A DNA stretch of 64,000 nucleotides from Tetraselmis striata. Taxonomy: Eukaryota; Chlorophyta; Chlorodendrophyceae; Chlorodendrales; Chlorodendraceae. The stretch's first letter is position 1, and every line of letters starts with the position of its first letter. A model generated the notes under the pieces. The model did no database searches and was not told where the DNA came from. It saw only the letters and a program-made list of their open reading frames with translations. The position numbers and the translations under genes are program-made. The stretch spans positions 17,857-81,856 of the forward strand of contig VCJN01000288.1 of the NCBI GenBank assembly GCA_006384855.1, in the 5' to 3' direction. This document shows positions 1 to 10,589 of the stretch, piece after piece.

Positions 1-1174
1 TGCCGGACATGCCTGCTGAAATGAGCTGATAACTCCGCCAGTGTGACGATTGGGCAGTGCGCTGCATATTGTCCACAGCGCTGGTTCTTGTTGGTCTGAT
101 GAGCAGTAATCCTTAGTTATATTCCCGCGCACGCAGCGCCAGGACTGTTTTGAAATTCGCCACCCCGCGCCGCGTACGGCGGTACGGTTGGAGTTCATCT
201 TACAGCGACCACTCGCTACATCCACCAACTACTCAGTACCTGCCAAACTGCGGTGGATATAACAAGGTCGACGACCACATCTCACATCGCGTGCTGCCTG
301 ATCCGATCCGCACCACGGCGTCCCGGCGCGTCGGTCTGGCGGCGACTGTAGCGGCTCAAACCCGGGCCCCGAGCGCGCGCCTTCGAGCCCTCCCAACAAC
401 GGCTCCCCGTGGCGGCTGCTGCTGGCGGAGTGGCGGGACGAGCAATTGCCGCACGGTCATCTTCGTCGGCCCGAGGGCGGCGGCAGGCAGGCGGCCCGCC
501 AATACATCCAGCGGGCTGTTCGACAAGCGGACAGCTCCGTCTGGCGTCGCGGCCTCGATAAAACCAGGCGATGCCTTCCCGGCCGGTGGCGGTGACGATG
601 CAGCACGCAGGTGGTGCAATCGACCCGGTCGGCGGGAGAGCAGCCTCGCTGCCACGACGACACAGTACGGATAGCCTGCATCTCCTGCGCACAGCCCCAC
701 TTTCCTCCATTAGCGACTACAGCCCCATAGGCCCAGCGCTACCCGCACCGCATACCTTCCTTGATCCTCCAGCCAGGGTACATATGTGCAAGACCTGAGG
801 TGTCCTAAGTAGGCCCGTCGTGTGCTGCTTTCGCTGCCGCGAAGTCACTTAATGAACCCTGCGAGTACTTTGCATAGCGGACCAAGGTTGCCATGGTGGA
901 AGTACCGGCAGTACTGCCATCAGAATGCAAATTAGAGTACTGTACCGGCAATCACGGATACTAGGGAAGACACAGCAGAGCGAGAGAGAGTAATTACCAG
1001 GGGTAACTGGTGGAATCGCCTTCTTGGAGCGGAGGGTGGTCAAAGGCTATTACCGCCTCCCAGTTTGGTTAACATCTACCAAAAGCCTTCAGGATCCTTA
1101 CATGTAGTCGCCACTATAGCGCCAGGGAGGGGGGGGGATCAGTGAGTGAGCGGCCCGGTGATTAAGTGGCCTTG
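1..1174. other. Intergenic, no recognisable gene
   Basis: Several open frames of 60-170 codons occur on both strands, but none shows a recognisable domain, and the longest are Arg/Pro/Ala-rich as expected of chance frames in GC-rich DNA. The last part is presumably the 5' flank of the sialyltransferase-like gene that starts at 1175. Confidence 0.5.
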
Positions 1175-2400
1175 ATGCTGTCAGGGCGCTGGGTGCTGCC
1201 GGCCCTGCTCTTGGCGACCGTTCTCGCAGGCAGCGGGGCGCCCAGGAGCGCAGCGCTGGCCAGGCGGCCCACCTCCTCCTGCGCGCTCTTCGGCCGCGAG
1301 GCCGACTCCTGCCCTGCGGTGGGACCCCCCCTCCCCCCCCCCCCCCCCCCTCTCCCCTTTCCGCCAGCAGCCAGCACCTACGCACTCGTCTGCGGCACGG
1401 CCGGCGCCCTGAGCTGGCTTCCCCCTCAACCCGGCCAGATCCTGCGCAGCTACGGCGGAGAATGCCAGCCTCATGCGCCGTTTGAGCAGCGCAGCGATGA
1501 CTGGTGCCTGCTCCCGCTGCAAGATGTCTCCAGGCCGCGCGGCCAACATTTAGCAGGTGGGGCGCGCTTGGCGGGAGGGTCGCGCGTAGAGGTGGCACAC
1601 ACGGAAGGACCGGCTCAGTGGCGCAGCGCCCCCCAGCTGGCTGGGAAGCAGTGTAGCTTGCCTCATGAATGCCCCCCCGTCCCCCCTTCCCCTTGTGCCT
1701 CAACCCTGCAGCGTTGGTGGCCCGGAACCAGAGGCTGAAGGGGAGGGGGAAGTACCTGTGGCACATGATGGATCGCGCGGGGACAGCCAGGGCGTTCCGC
1801 ACAGCGAAGGACTTTCACCACTTCACCATCCACCAGGCAACCCCCTGGTCCCCCCCCCCCCTTCCCCCCCCCAAATGGGGACCATTAAGACCAGCATGGC
1901 GCGCTGCTGACTTGCTGAATCATGGCGCCGGTAGCAGGGCAACGCACTGGGGCTCCACATGGCCGGCAATGGCAGCGCCGCGGCATTCAAGGTGCGGGCA
2001 CTGGCGGGCTGCCGTTCGCGCGAAGGCGGTGCTCCCCGGCAAGGCGGCTGAGCACGGCGCTCGCGGCCCGGTGTGCGCAGGGCGTGGACATCCCGGACGC
2101 CGACATCCAGCACCAGCTGGACTTCAGCACCTGCGCCGTCGTGGGCAGCTCGGAGATTTTGCTGCAGAGGCAGTACGGGGCGCAGATCAGCAGCCACAGC
2201 GTGATCATCCGCTTCAATAACGCCCCCACCAAAGGCACCCCCCCCCCCCCCGCCCCCCCCCTCCCGGCCCTTTCCTATTTCCCATCCTTGCCTCCACCTG
2301 GGGTAGTGAGGCAGGTGGCGTCCATCGAGACAACGACATAAATCAGGCGCTGTCCGCCCATAGTGGGGGATGCGGCAATGCCCTTCAGCTCTTTGCAAGA

Positions 2401-2431
<31 letters not shown>

Positions 2432-4735
2432 TCCTCTCCTCTCTCTCTCTCTCTGTTGGTGGCTCCATCTCTAACTTTCTAATCGAATCAACCGGCTTAG
2501 AGGCGACCGCCCTTTAATGATCTGTCATCTTGGATAATCTAGCTCCACATCCGTATTCATCAACTGACACAGAGCAATTAAACACAGATCGAGCACGCAT
2601 ATCGAGCACTCTCACGGCCATATCGTTTGTTTGGGGGGGGGGGGGGGGGGCTGGGGGAGACGGTGTCACTGGGCAATTTGCGGATCACCGTGTGAGGCAC
2701 CCTGGGTTTGATCTGGCACTGGGCTCAGTTACAGGCATCGCATTGGGGGTTGGCAGCGGGTGGGGATTGGCCAGGCGGCTGCGCGCTGGTCATCACTCCC
2801 GCAGTTCGGCTGGGAACTTACGGCGGGCATTGCGGCCACACGGGGCATCTCGCTTTGGCAGGATTCGAGGGGCACGTGGGCAACCGCACCGACATCCGGA
2901 TCACCAACGCCGGCTTCTCCTTCTTCAGCGAAGCAGGCGACAGGTGGGTCCCCCCCCCCCCCCCCCTGCTCCCCGGCTATCCTCACGGCACCGGCAGGCG
3001 CAGCACCAGTGCGCCCGTCAGTACTGCTCCCACCTATGGGGAAGGACGGCAGGCTTCCTCTGATGGCTGATTGCACGAAAGAATCGTGCCAAGATGCCAA
3101 GAATCGTTATCAGGCCGCGGTCTACCGTAATCATCGCCCTAATTTGTGATTCGACTGAGCCTGATCCGGTGTTTTATTGACTATATTCGAGGTCTTTATG
3201 CCAGTGTCATGATCCATGCTGATCTGCCCGATGCATCAAGGAATCAAAGGCAGTTTGTCTGACACGTTGGCCGAATTGAGCCCTGATTTGATCCTAAGTC
3301 TAATTTCCAACTGCATCGATCAATCGCCCACCTAAGCACTTTTGACTCAGCAATATCCGGCTGATGCATCTGATCCTGACAATATGAACGTTGTTGACGT
3401 GGATGCTCAGCGTATAGCAGCACGCGCGCATGGCGGTGTCGGGAGTGGGGAGGGAGAAAAGGGGGAGGGCGCTGACTGACGGCGGGCGGCATGCTTTGGG
3501 CCCAGGGAAACGTGTCTCATCCGACCCAGGACCGGCTTCTTCGAATCGGACAAGCGCACGGCGGAGTACCTGACCAGTCGTGAGATGGTCAAGTGCGCCC
3601 CCCCCTCCCCCCCCCCCCCCCCCCCACTCGCCTCCCACATTGCCAGCCATGGGGACAAAGGGCAGCAAGGCGGCATTAACCAGCCCGCTTGCCGTTGAGC
3701 GTCACAAAGTCGTCACCCGGAGGATCCCCCGGCCAAACATTCCCGGGGAAGTTGGTGTATGATCGCTCATTCCAAGCCCAATGGTTCGCTCACAAAGGCC
3801 CAACACCGCCGTGGCCCACTCAGGATGAACGCATCCCGCAACGTGTGATTGGGTTTGCAGGTCGCCAAAAACACTGAAATGTTTGCTGATTTGGGGGGAG
3901 GGAGGGGGGGGGGTCAACAACAATTACAGGTAGCAAACCCAAAGCGAGGTTACGGTACTGGGATATCAAGCACGGGCCGGCGAATTGGAGGCACGCCATT
4001 GTCAACGCTCAATGCGCTACTGCGTGAAGCTCGGGCGGCAATAGTGACCGGCCAGTCCGTCCGTCCTGTCCATTCCTCGGTGTTAACGCAAAGTATGGAC
4101 ATCGCCCGGGGGACCCTCTCATGCTCCTGAGCCCCCCCCCCCCCCCCCCCCCCACCCCCCCCGCGCGCCGGCGCCACTCCGTCTTCCCCTTCCCGACGCT
4201 GGCGCTGCGCAGGAACTCCTGCCGGCGCGTTATGATCTCGCCGCAGTATGAGGCGTACCGGCGTGGGCTGTGGGGGCACATGGTGGGCGGCACCTACCCC
4301 AACTGGTCCTCAGGTGCGCTTCGGGCCCCCCCCCCCCCCCCCCCCCACCTCCTTCTTCCGTCCCTCGCCTCCCTGCCAACCGTGCGACGCCGTCTCCGGC
4401 GCCGAGGGCTGACGAGCTGCGCACGCCCGTCCGCAGGCTTCATGGGCGTTGCGCTGGCGCTCAACCTGTGCGGCCGTGTCAGCATTTACGGCTTCTCGTG
4501 GGACACCTCGTACTACTTTGCCAAGGTGCACCTGTCGCGGTCGAAGCGCGCCGCCGCGCTGAAGCAGGCGCCCCACCGCGGCAAAGCGAGGGCGGTGCTG
4601 TCGGCCCCTGCTGCCGACGGAGACGCGGCGCCGGGCCAGCCGACAGGCGCGAGCGACACCCACCAGTGGTCATTGGAGGAGAAGTGTGTGCGCCGGTTTG
4701 GGCTGCGCCACCCTTGCGTGGCGCTGCGGACATGA
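1175..4735 (+). CDS. GT29 sialyltransferase-like glycosyltransferase (multi-exon)
   Basis: A Golgi-type glycosyltransferase of family GT29, which in characterised members transfers sialic acid (or a related 2-keto sugar in plants and algae) from a CMP-sugar. Exon 1 (1175-1318) encodes a short N terminus and a hydrophobic signal anchor (VLPALLLATVLAG), as in type II Golgi enzymes. An exon ending at 1836 joins 2081-2234, which carries sialyl motif L (CAVVGSSE, then YGAQISSHSVIIRFNNAPT). Further exons are 2862-2943 (VGNRTDIRITN), 3530-3592, 4213-4313 and 4437-4735. The last has motif S (GFMGVALALNLC, YGFSWDTSYYF) and motif VS (His, four residues, Glu in THQWSLEEK) shortly before the stop. Phases match at 1836/2081, 2234/2862, 2943/3530 and 4313/4437. 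Two of these introns start with GC. Exons between 1319 and 1700 and between 3593 and 4212 are unresolved. Acceptor and donor sugar are unknown. Confidence 0.85.
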
Positions 4736-5117
4736 GCGGCGCCACGGCCTTGGCGGGCCGCAGCGGCAAGCTCCAGCCCTGGCGCCGGAGGGCTTCTGTT
4801 GGCTGGGGCGCTGAGTTGGCTGCCGGGTGGGCCGGTAGCCGCACTCTGACAACTGCGAGCGGTGGTTGTGAGGGCCCTCACTCCCATTCGCTTTCACAGG
4901 TTGTTGAAACAACTGCAATTGCAAGCATTTAGCGTGAGGGTTTTTCCTTCTACAGGGTTCAGAGGGCGCTTGGAGGGGCACATGTATATGCTGTTATCCT
5001 CGGGCGCACAGCAACCTATGGGGGTGGAGGGTTCCCGGAAACTGGTGGGCGGCGCTGTCATGCGCATTCCGTCATAGTGCACCCGCATCATCACGCTGTA
5101 AGTCGATAAGCCGCGAG

Positions 5118-5263
5118 TCGCTTTCGCCGGCGTCCTCAGAACAGCTCAGCTTCGGCGGTGCAGGGCAGCAAGTCAGCACGTTGGAAGTCATTTGCACATT
5201 CGCCCGCATCCTCAGAACAATGTTGTTCGAGCGGTGGAGGGCAGCAAGTCCGCGCGCCACAAG
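5118..5263. repeat. Two tandem copies of the methyltransferase gene's 3' end
   Basis: Units 5118-5187 and 5188-5263 are imperfect copies of each other (shared CCTCAGAACA and AGGGCAGCAAGTC). A further partial copy runs into the methyltransferase C-terminal coding region. Read on the minus strand, each unit encodes a variant of RADLLPxTAxxxLF followed by a stop, so the C-terminal tail and stop codon of the upstream gene have been duplicated downstream. Confidence 0.75.
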
Positions 5264-6507
5264 TCACTTTCGTTTTCACTTTCGCCGCCACCTTCGCCCG
5301 AGGGCGGGTGACAGCGCAAGAACGCCACGATGACGGACGGCTGCGTGATTTCCTTTCCCTCGCAACCCGCGAGGTCGAAGCGGGAGCCGCCCCGCACATC
5401 CCCAAGCAGCCAGCTGCGCAGCGGGACCGCGCACGCGTCCGCAATCCCCCGGCGCTGCGCCTCCCGCGCAAAGCGCGCCGGCAAGAGGGCGACCACGAGG
5501 TCGCACAGATCCTGCAGTGCATGCACGACGAAGCGGGCGGCGAGGCCGGCGTCCCGGGCGGTGGCCCCGGAGCGCTTGTTGCTGCCGCCACTGCCGTGCG
5601 CCACAAAGGGGGGGTTCATGATGACCAGCACGCGCGACCTGGGCACCCCGTCCAGGCCGAGCGATTGGCGCGTGGTCCGCAGGAAGTCGGCGTGCAGAAA
5701 GCCGTGCTTGTGGGCGTAGTGACTGTCGATCTCAATGCCGATGCGGCGGACCGGGAGGCGGCGGCCACCGCTTGCGGGGAGATGGAGCGGGAGGCGGTCA
5801 AAGATGGCGCCGCCGCCGGCAGCGGGCTCGACGAGAACGAGCTCTTGCCCCGTGTGAGGAGCATCGGGCAGCGTGGCCCAGCTGAGTGTGCTGTTGGCGG
5901 CTGCGAGGGCGGCCGCCACGAGGGCGGTGGCCTCCTCCACCCGGGTGAAGTATTGGTTGAGTGCGCGCGCGCGGGACCTGCCCTCCTCTGGCGTGGCGGC
6001 TGCCGGGGTTGTGAGCCCCCCGAGCACGCCGCTCGCGGTGGTTCCGCCCTCTGCTGCCCGGCCGCTGCCATCCTGCCCCCGCACGCCGCAGAGGGATGTG
6101 TCCAGTGGGGGGCGGCGGAGGAAGTGCTGCCACCACGCCTCCTCGCATGCCTCACTGCTGGCGCACGCACTCAGCCACGCATTGAGGAGCGAAGCGGCAA
6201 GCGCGTGTCGGCGAAGGAGTGGGTTGGCCTCCCATTCCCCGTCCCCCTCCTCATCCCCACCCGGCGCCAGCGCCGCCGTGACCATCTTCTTCAGCTTCTT
6301 GTGCGGCGGGAAGGGCGGCAGGAGGTGGCCGAGCGGGGAGCGGCGCGCCGCCCGGCCCAGATCCCGCAGCTCCTGCAACGTCCTCGTGACGGTGAACGAG
6401 TCGCCGGTGCTTGGGCAGGCGACCCGGAGGACGCAGCAGCAGGGATGGTCCGTGCCTGCGTCTGGCGAGGGAGGCGACAGCCCAACGAGGGTGGCGCAGA
6501 GGGTCAT
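5212..6507 (-). CDS. Gamma-class N6-adenine-type DNA/RNA methyltransferase
   Basis: A single-exon, 431-residue SAM-dependent methyltransferase. Motifs appear in the order of gamma-class N6-adenine methylases: motif X (QYFT, about 185-188), motif I for SAM binding (EPAAGGG, about 227-233), an acidic motif II (IEID, about 258-261), HADF, then the catalytic NPPF (298-301), followed by LVVALLPARF. NPPF normally methylates the exocyclic amino group of adenine in DNA or RNA; the substrate cannot be told here. The start at 6507 (MTLCATLVG) was chosen because the Pro/Ser/Arg-rich frame upstream looks untranslated; the frame stays open to 6819. The first 180 residues are not recognised. The C-terminal tail is tandemly repeated downstream. 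The gene diverges from SPC25, about 1 kb away. The long opposite-strand frame is a shadow. Confidence 0.8.
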   Translation of the reverse strand: MTLCATLVGLSPPSPDAGTDHPCCCVLRVACPSTGDSFTVTRTLQELRDLGRAARRSPLGHLLPPFPPHKKLKKMVTAALAPGGDEEGDGEWEANPLLRRHALAASLLNAWLSACASSEACEEAWWQHFLRRPPLDTSLCGVRGQDGSGRAAEGGTTASGVLGGLTTPAAATPEEGRSRARALNQYFTRVEEATALVAAALAAANSTLSWATLPDAPHTGQELVLVEPAAGGGAIFDRLPLHLPASGGRRLPVRRIGIEIDSHYAHKHGFLHADFLRTTRQSLGLDGVPRSRVLVIMNPPFVAHGSGGSNKRSGATARDAGLAARFVVHALQDLCDLVVALLPARFAREAQRRGIADACAVPLRSWLLGDVRGGSRFDLAGCEGKEITQPSVIVAFLRCHPPSGEGGGESENESDLWRADLLPSTARTTLF

Positions 6508-7516
6508 ACCCAAATAAACAACACCCCCATAAAAGTGTATCCCCCGGCCTTCTGAATGGCCCTTAATAAGTAACCCCTTTAAAAGGCTGCCCGCGAGGAG
6601 GCACCCCCTCCGACTCGGCTGTCCAGCACCGGCACGCGCCTCTGTGCGCCAGCGGGCATCGCTGCTGTTCTCGCTCACATAGCCTGGGCGCGGAGAGGTC
6701 TTTTCGAGGCGGTGCCTCGGCGGTGCTGATGGACTCCCGACGGCGCCCCGGCTCACCGCGAAAGCCGACGAAGCTCCAGCGACAGGCGACAGGCGACCGA
6801 CTTTCTCGTGTACGGGCACCCACCCCCATCCACAGGCGATCGGTTCCGCCGTGCCGGGCTGCCGGCCCGCCGCGTGGCGTGCTCAGTAGTGCGGAGTGAG
6901 GAGTGCGTGGTGAGCTCACGAGAACGTGCGTTGTCGACAATATATCGCCCGCCGCGCACCGCGGCGCACGCTCATGTGAGGACAATGCGACATTCGATGT
7001 ACTCCGGTACCCCTGGCCATATACAGGTAATTGTTCTTTTTGATCACAGGGAGCGGTATATAATTCCGCCTACAGTTGCTTGCCTGGACTATCGCATAAT
7101 ATGCGCTGGATGTACGGCGGGTATGTACAGGAATCCTCAGTACCCGGTAGTATGTATGCTCATCAGTAGACGTTGCGTGCTGTTGCGCGCCGTCCCCGGG
7201 TCGCCGGAGCTCACCCTGCCTCCTTTCACGTCTGCGTTGACGAGGTGCGCGCGCGGTTTGACCCACCTGCCTCGAGGAGAGGGGGGGGGGGGGGGGGGGG
7301 GGGGGCGCTCCCTAACAACACAACAGCTGCACGAACCCCGCCAGAACAGAGAGCCCGGCGCAGCATAGCAGTCCTCAGCCCACCGCCGCAAGGCCAAAAG
7401 CCACAAACCCTGCGCGGCAGCGTGGGATTTCGGGCGACGACTCGCTGGGAACAGGAGGTCCAGCCCGCCGGACGCGCGAGAGAGGGCGATTAAACGCCCG
7501 GAAAGCCGCGAGCAGG
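6508..7516. promoter_or_regulatory. Shared 5' region of two divergent genes
   Basis: About 1 kb separates the methyltransferase start (minus strand) from the SPC25 start (plus strand), so both promoters must lie here. No clear TATA box or other motif stands out. A pure 25-base G run is at 7281-7305. No third gene was recognised. Confidence 0.4.
7281..7305. repeat. Homopolymer G tract
   Basis: A pure run of 25 G, about 210 bases upstream of the SPC25 start codon, between two divergent genes and not inside an assigned intron. It could lie in a 5' untranslated intron of the minus-strand methyltransferase gene, where it would read as a C tract, as in other introns here. Confidence 0.8.
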
Positions 7517-9346
7517 ATGGGGCGGATAGACGTGTCTCAGCTGCAGTTTGAGCTGCAGACCGCGCAGGCGGAGTTCAACAAGTGGGCGGGCGACCTCACC
7601 GAGTCGCTGGATACTCTGGAGCAGGGGCACCGACAAGCGCTGCAGGATGGCGGCGGTGAGTGAAATGGGCCGTGAGGTGCCCGGCGCCGCTTGTCGGGTG
7701 GCATGCGCGTTTGCGCCGCGTTGTGCTACCCCCCCCCCCCCCCCCCCCCCCCCCCAACCACCACCTCAACCTTCTCCACGCTCTCTCTGCTCGCTGACTG
7801 CGCCGCCCCGCCGCAGAGGAGATCGTCCAAATGAGCAAGGAGAAAACCGAGCTCGAGGCCGAGTCGGAACGACTCAACGCGAGTGCGCACCCGGCGCTTC
7901 GCTCCCACCGACTGAGCGGCAACGGGGGATGGGCTGTCGCACTGGGCCTGGCGGGGTACGATAGCGGCAGTTGGTAGTTCTCCACGGATACGTGTGGCAG
8001 TAATCACCCGCCGCCTTTCCTTGCCGCTCGCCGCCGGCAGAGCTGGACGCGGATCGCAGCCAGTTCGAAGCGGCCACCGCGGCGCTGAAGGCGGCGCGCG
8101 AGGAGGAGGGCCGGCTTCCAGAGCTGCTGCAGGAGCTGCGCATCGAGGTGGAGACGCTGTCCAAGGCGCTGCAGCGGCAGGAGGAAGGTGAGGCGGGGCA
8201 GCGAGCGGGGCAGAAGTACCTGTGTATATTTGAATAAATGTGTGGGTGTGTGTGTGTACCGAGCTGAGGGGGGACGGGGGGGAGTACGACCTGGCATGTC
8301 CGCTTTAATGTGCTCCGAGTGTGCGGCGTTAGGGCTGGGTCGCTGACGGCGCGTGCTGTGACGCCCCTGCCAGCCTCTCGGCAATTGGCCACCAAGAACG
8401 AGGGCAAACTCACCGTGCTGCGCGAGGCCGTGGGGCAGTACCATCGCCACCTGGGGATGGAGTTCCGCCCGCAAGGTGCCCCCCCCCCCCCCCCCCCCCA
8501 ACACCCCCCAACACCACACACACCTTCAGAAGCCTGTGAGGGCCTCTCACATCCAATTGTGTGTATGTGCGTGCGTGTGTGTGTGTGGGTCACATGCCAA
8601 CGCGGTTCACACTGAATGTACCGGGTGTTTGCTGGCACCCGTACAGGTCAAATGAAACTATTTAAGAACTATAGGGGATGTTGTGTGTAGGCCCAATTTG
8701 AGGCCTCTAAATATTGATTCTCACGTGCGAGTCGGCACCCGAATGTGACCGCACGCCCAGGTTGGCATGATGGGGACGGGGATCGCTTTTTGGGATCGCT
8801 TCGCCAGCCTCGCCACCTACGCGCTACTCGGCAGGGAGGGACAGAAGTGGGGCTCGATTCAGCGCGCTGACGGCGAGGGTCGCTCGCGTGCGCCAGACGA
8901 TGGCCGCCTGCAGGTGGTGCTGACGCAGGTGGACCACGGCCAGCCCGGCCGCGCCTTCTCCTTCCACGTGCTCATCCTGGAGGACGGCAAGTACCAGGGT
9001 GCGCCCCTGGCCCCGCCCCCGCCCGCGGCAGCTGCGCCCTCACCGGCACCTCGAGTGCATCGTCGGCAATCCTGCGTGCCATGCACCAGCGAGAGTGCGG
9101 GTCGACTGGTGCCGGGACTCGCCAGTGATATCGTGGGCCCACACATCTGTCATTCACTGTGATGGCAGGAAAACTCTTTCCGTGCACAGCAAGCCCTGAG
9201 CCCCCTTCCTCCTTTGCCTCGCAGTTTCGAGCTACCAGCCGGAGCTGCCGGCCGCCGCGGCGCTCGAGGCGGAGCTGAACGCCACGCTGGACTTCTCCAA
9301 GTTTGTGCGCTGCGTGCGGCGCGAGTTCCGGCAGCTGTGCGCCTGA
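7517..9346 (+). CDS. SPC25: Kinetochore NDC80-complex subunit SPC25
   Basis: Spc25 pairs with Spc24 and joins the Ndc80/Nuf2 rod to the inner kinetochore. Six exons (7517-7655, 7817-7882, 8041-8187, 8374-8475, 8897-8998, 9225-9346) splice in perfect phase to a 225-residue protein, close to the usual length of about 220. Exons 1-3 encode the long N-terminal coiled coil (for example LEAESERLN, LPELLQELRIEVETLSKAL). Exon 4 has the family signature of a Leu/Arg-rich helix ending YHRHLGMEFR. Exons 5 and 6 form the globular RWD domain (LQVVLTQVD, GRAFSFHVLI, LNATLDFSKFVRCVRREF) and the stop follows LCA. All five introns are GT-AG; C runs lie in the first (about 7731-7755) and directly at the fourth donor (from about 8478). 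The fifth acceptor (8896) was chosen by phase among several AG sites. Confidence 0.92.
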
Positions 9347-9762
9347 GGCGGGAACGGTCCGCTCCCGGCCGCTCTTGGCCGGGGCTCCGGGCCACGGGGG
9401 AGGCTGGCCTACCCCGCCCTCGGTGGCCACGCCTCTACCGGCCAACCTTCCCGGCCATAATGGGTGGCCATCAGCAGATGTAATATATGACAGGGCGCTC
9501 TCACGCGCGGCGCCCATACAACCGGCACCGCCACTCAGTCTCGGCCGTCCACCGTAGCTCACAGCATGGGGCGATGAGGGAGCATGCCATGCATCCCGCC
9601 GTGCTGCCGTGGCCGACTGCGTGCTGTGGGCAGGTACTGGCGGTGGAAGTTGCTGTGGAAGCGGTATTGTTGGCGTGTGGTATCTCCTCATCCCACCACA
9701 TCAGTCTGTAGCTACCGCGAGTATCAGTCGTGACTGCACACCTTGGCTCTTCCCCCCTGTAG

Positions 9763-9800
<38 letters not shown>

Positions 9801-10589
9801 GTGTGTGTGTGTGCGTATGCACATGTGTATACATATATGTACATGTGTCATCGTGGTTTCTCTCTATCATCGTCAGTCCTAGGGCGTCGCGCCCGCCAGA
9901 CGACTGTCTGTCCAGCACAACCCGCTTTAGGGGGCAGCCGCCACTGACGCGCCCTGCCGCCGGCGTCTTCCTGCTGCTGCTGCTGTTGCATGCCTGGGTG
10001 CTGCGGGCGGGTGTTGGGGTGAGCTGTCCCGTAGAGAACCATGGCGCCACGGGGCTGGGTGACCTCTTAGGCCCCCCCTTACCTCCTTACCGCCTGCACG
10101 TCTAGGCTTGTTGCCCTGCCTAAGGGAGTCGCCCCAAGGGAGCCAGGGGGAGAGAAACCGTACATGGAGCTGTAGGCGGTTGGAGGGCATCACGGCATCC
10201 CATGTAGGTAAGCAGCTGAGCCAAGGGAGTCAGCCACAGGTAGGAGATTCCGTTGCGGGGACGATGCGTCGCAAACGATGCCACCGCTCACACAAATACA
10301 GCAGCATGGCCACTGTGCCGTGTGTCGACAGTATAATCGATGCACTGTTAAATGCCTGCTGGGCGCTTCTGACCCCGGCTTCCCCCCGCCCTTTTGCTTC
10401 ACGGCTTGTCGAGCGGCAGGGGAGCGGGGCTGCATCGCCGTCACCCGCTGGGGAAGGCGCCCCCAGCTCGCGCCCGGCTCACCACCCCACCTGGCGCCAC
10501 CTCTGATCCTGCTTGCCCCCTTTCCTTGTGCCCCGCGAGCGCACCGGCGAGCTGCATGCACCGGCCCGAGTGTCAGCCACGCCACCCGC
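9347..10589. other. Intergenic between two convergent genes
   Basis: This stretch separates the 3' ends of SPC25 and TRAPPC6. It holds a TA/TG microsatellite near 9762-9814 and several non-conserved open frames with no domain. No RNA gene was recognised. Confidence 0.5.
9762..9814. repeat. (TA)n(TG)n microsatellite
   Basis: A compound dinucleotide repeat of about eleven TA units followed by about thirteen TG units, then degenerate TATA/CATG repeats to about 9850. Confidence 0.9.

Noticed and set aside
1098..1802. 234-codon minus-strand frame
   Set aside because: Overlaps the 5' part of the GT29 gene and is dominated by Arg/Gly/Ala runs and translated homopolymers; no domain.
5158..6555. 465-codon open frame on the plus strand
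   Set aside because: Antisense to the methyltransferase, which has ordered catalytic motifs; the plus frame has biased composition and no domain.
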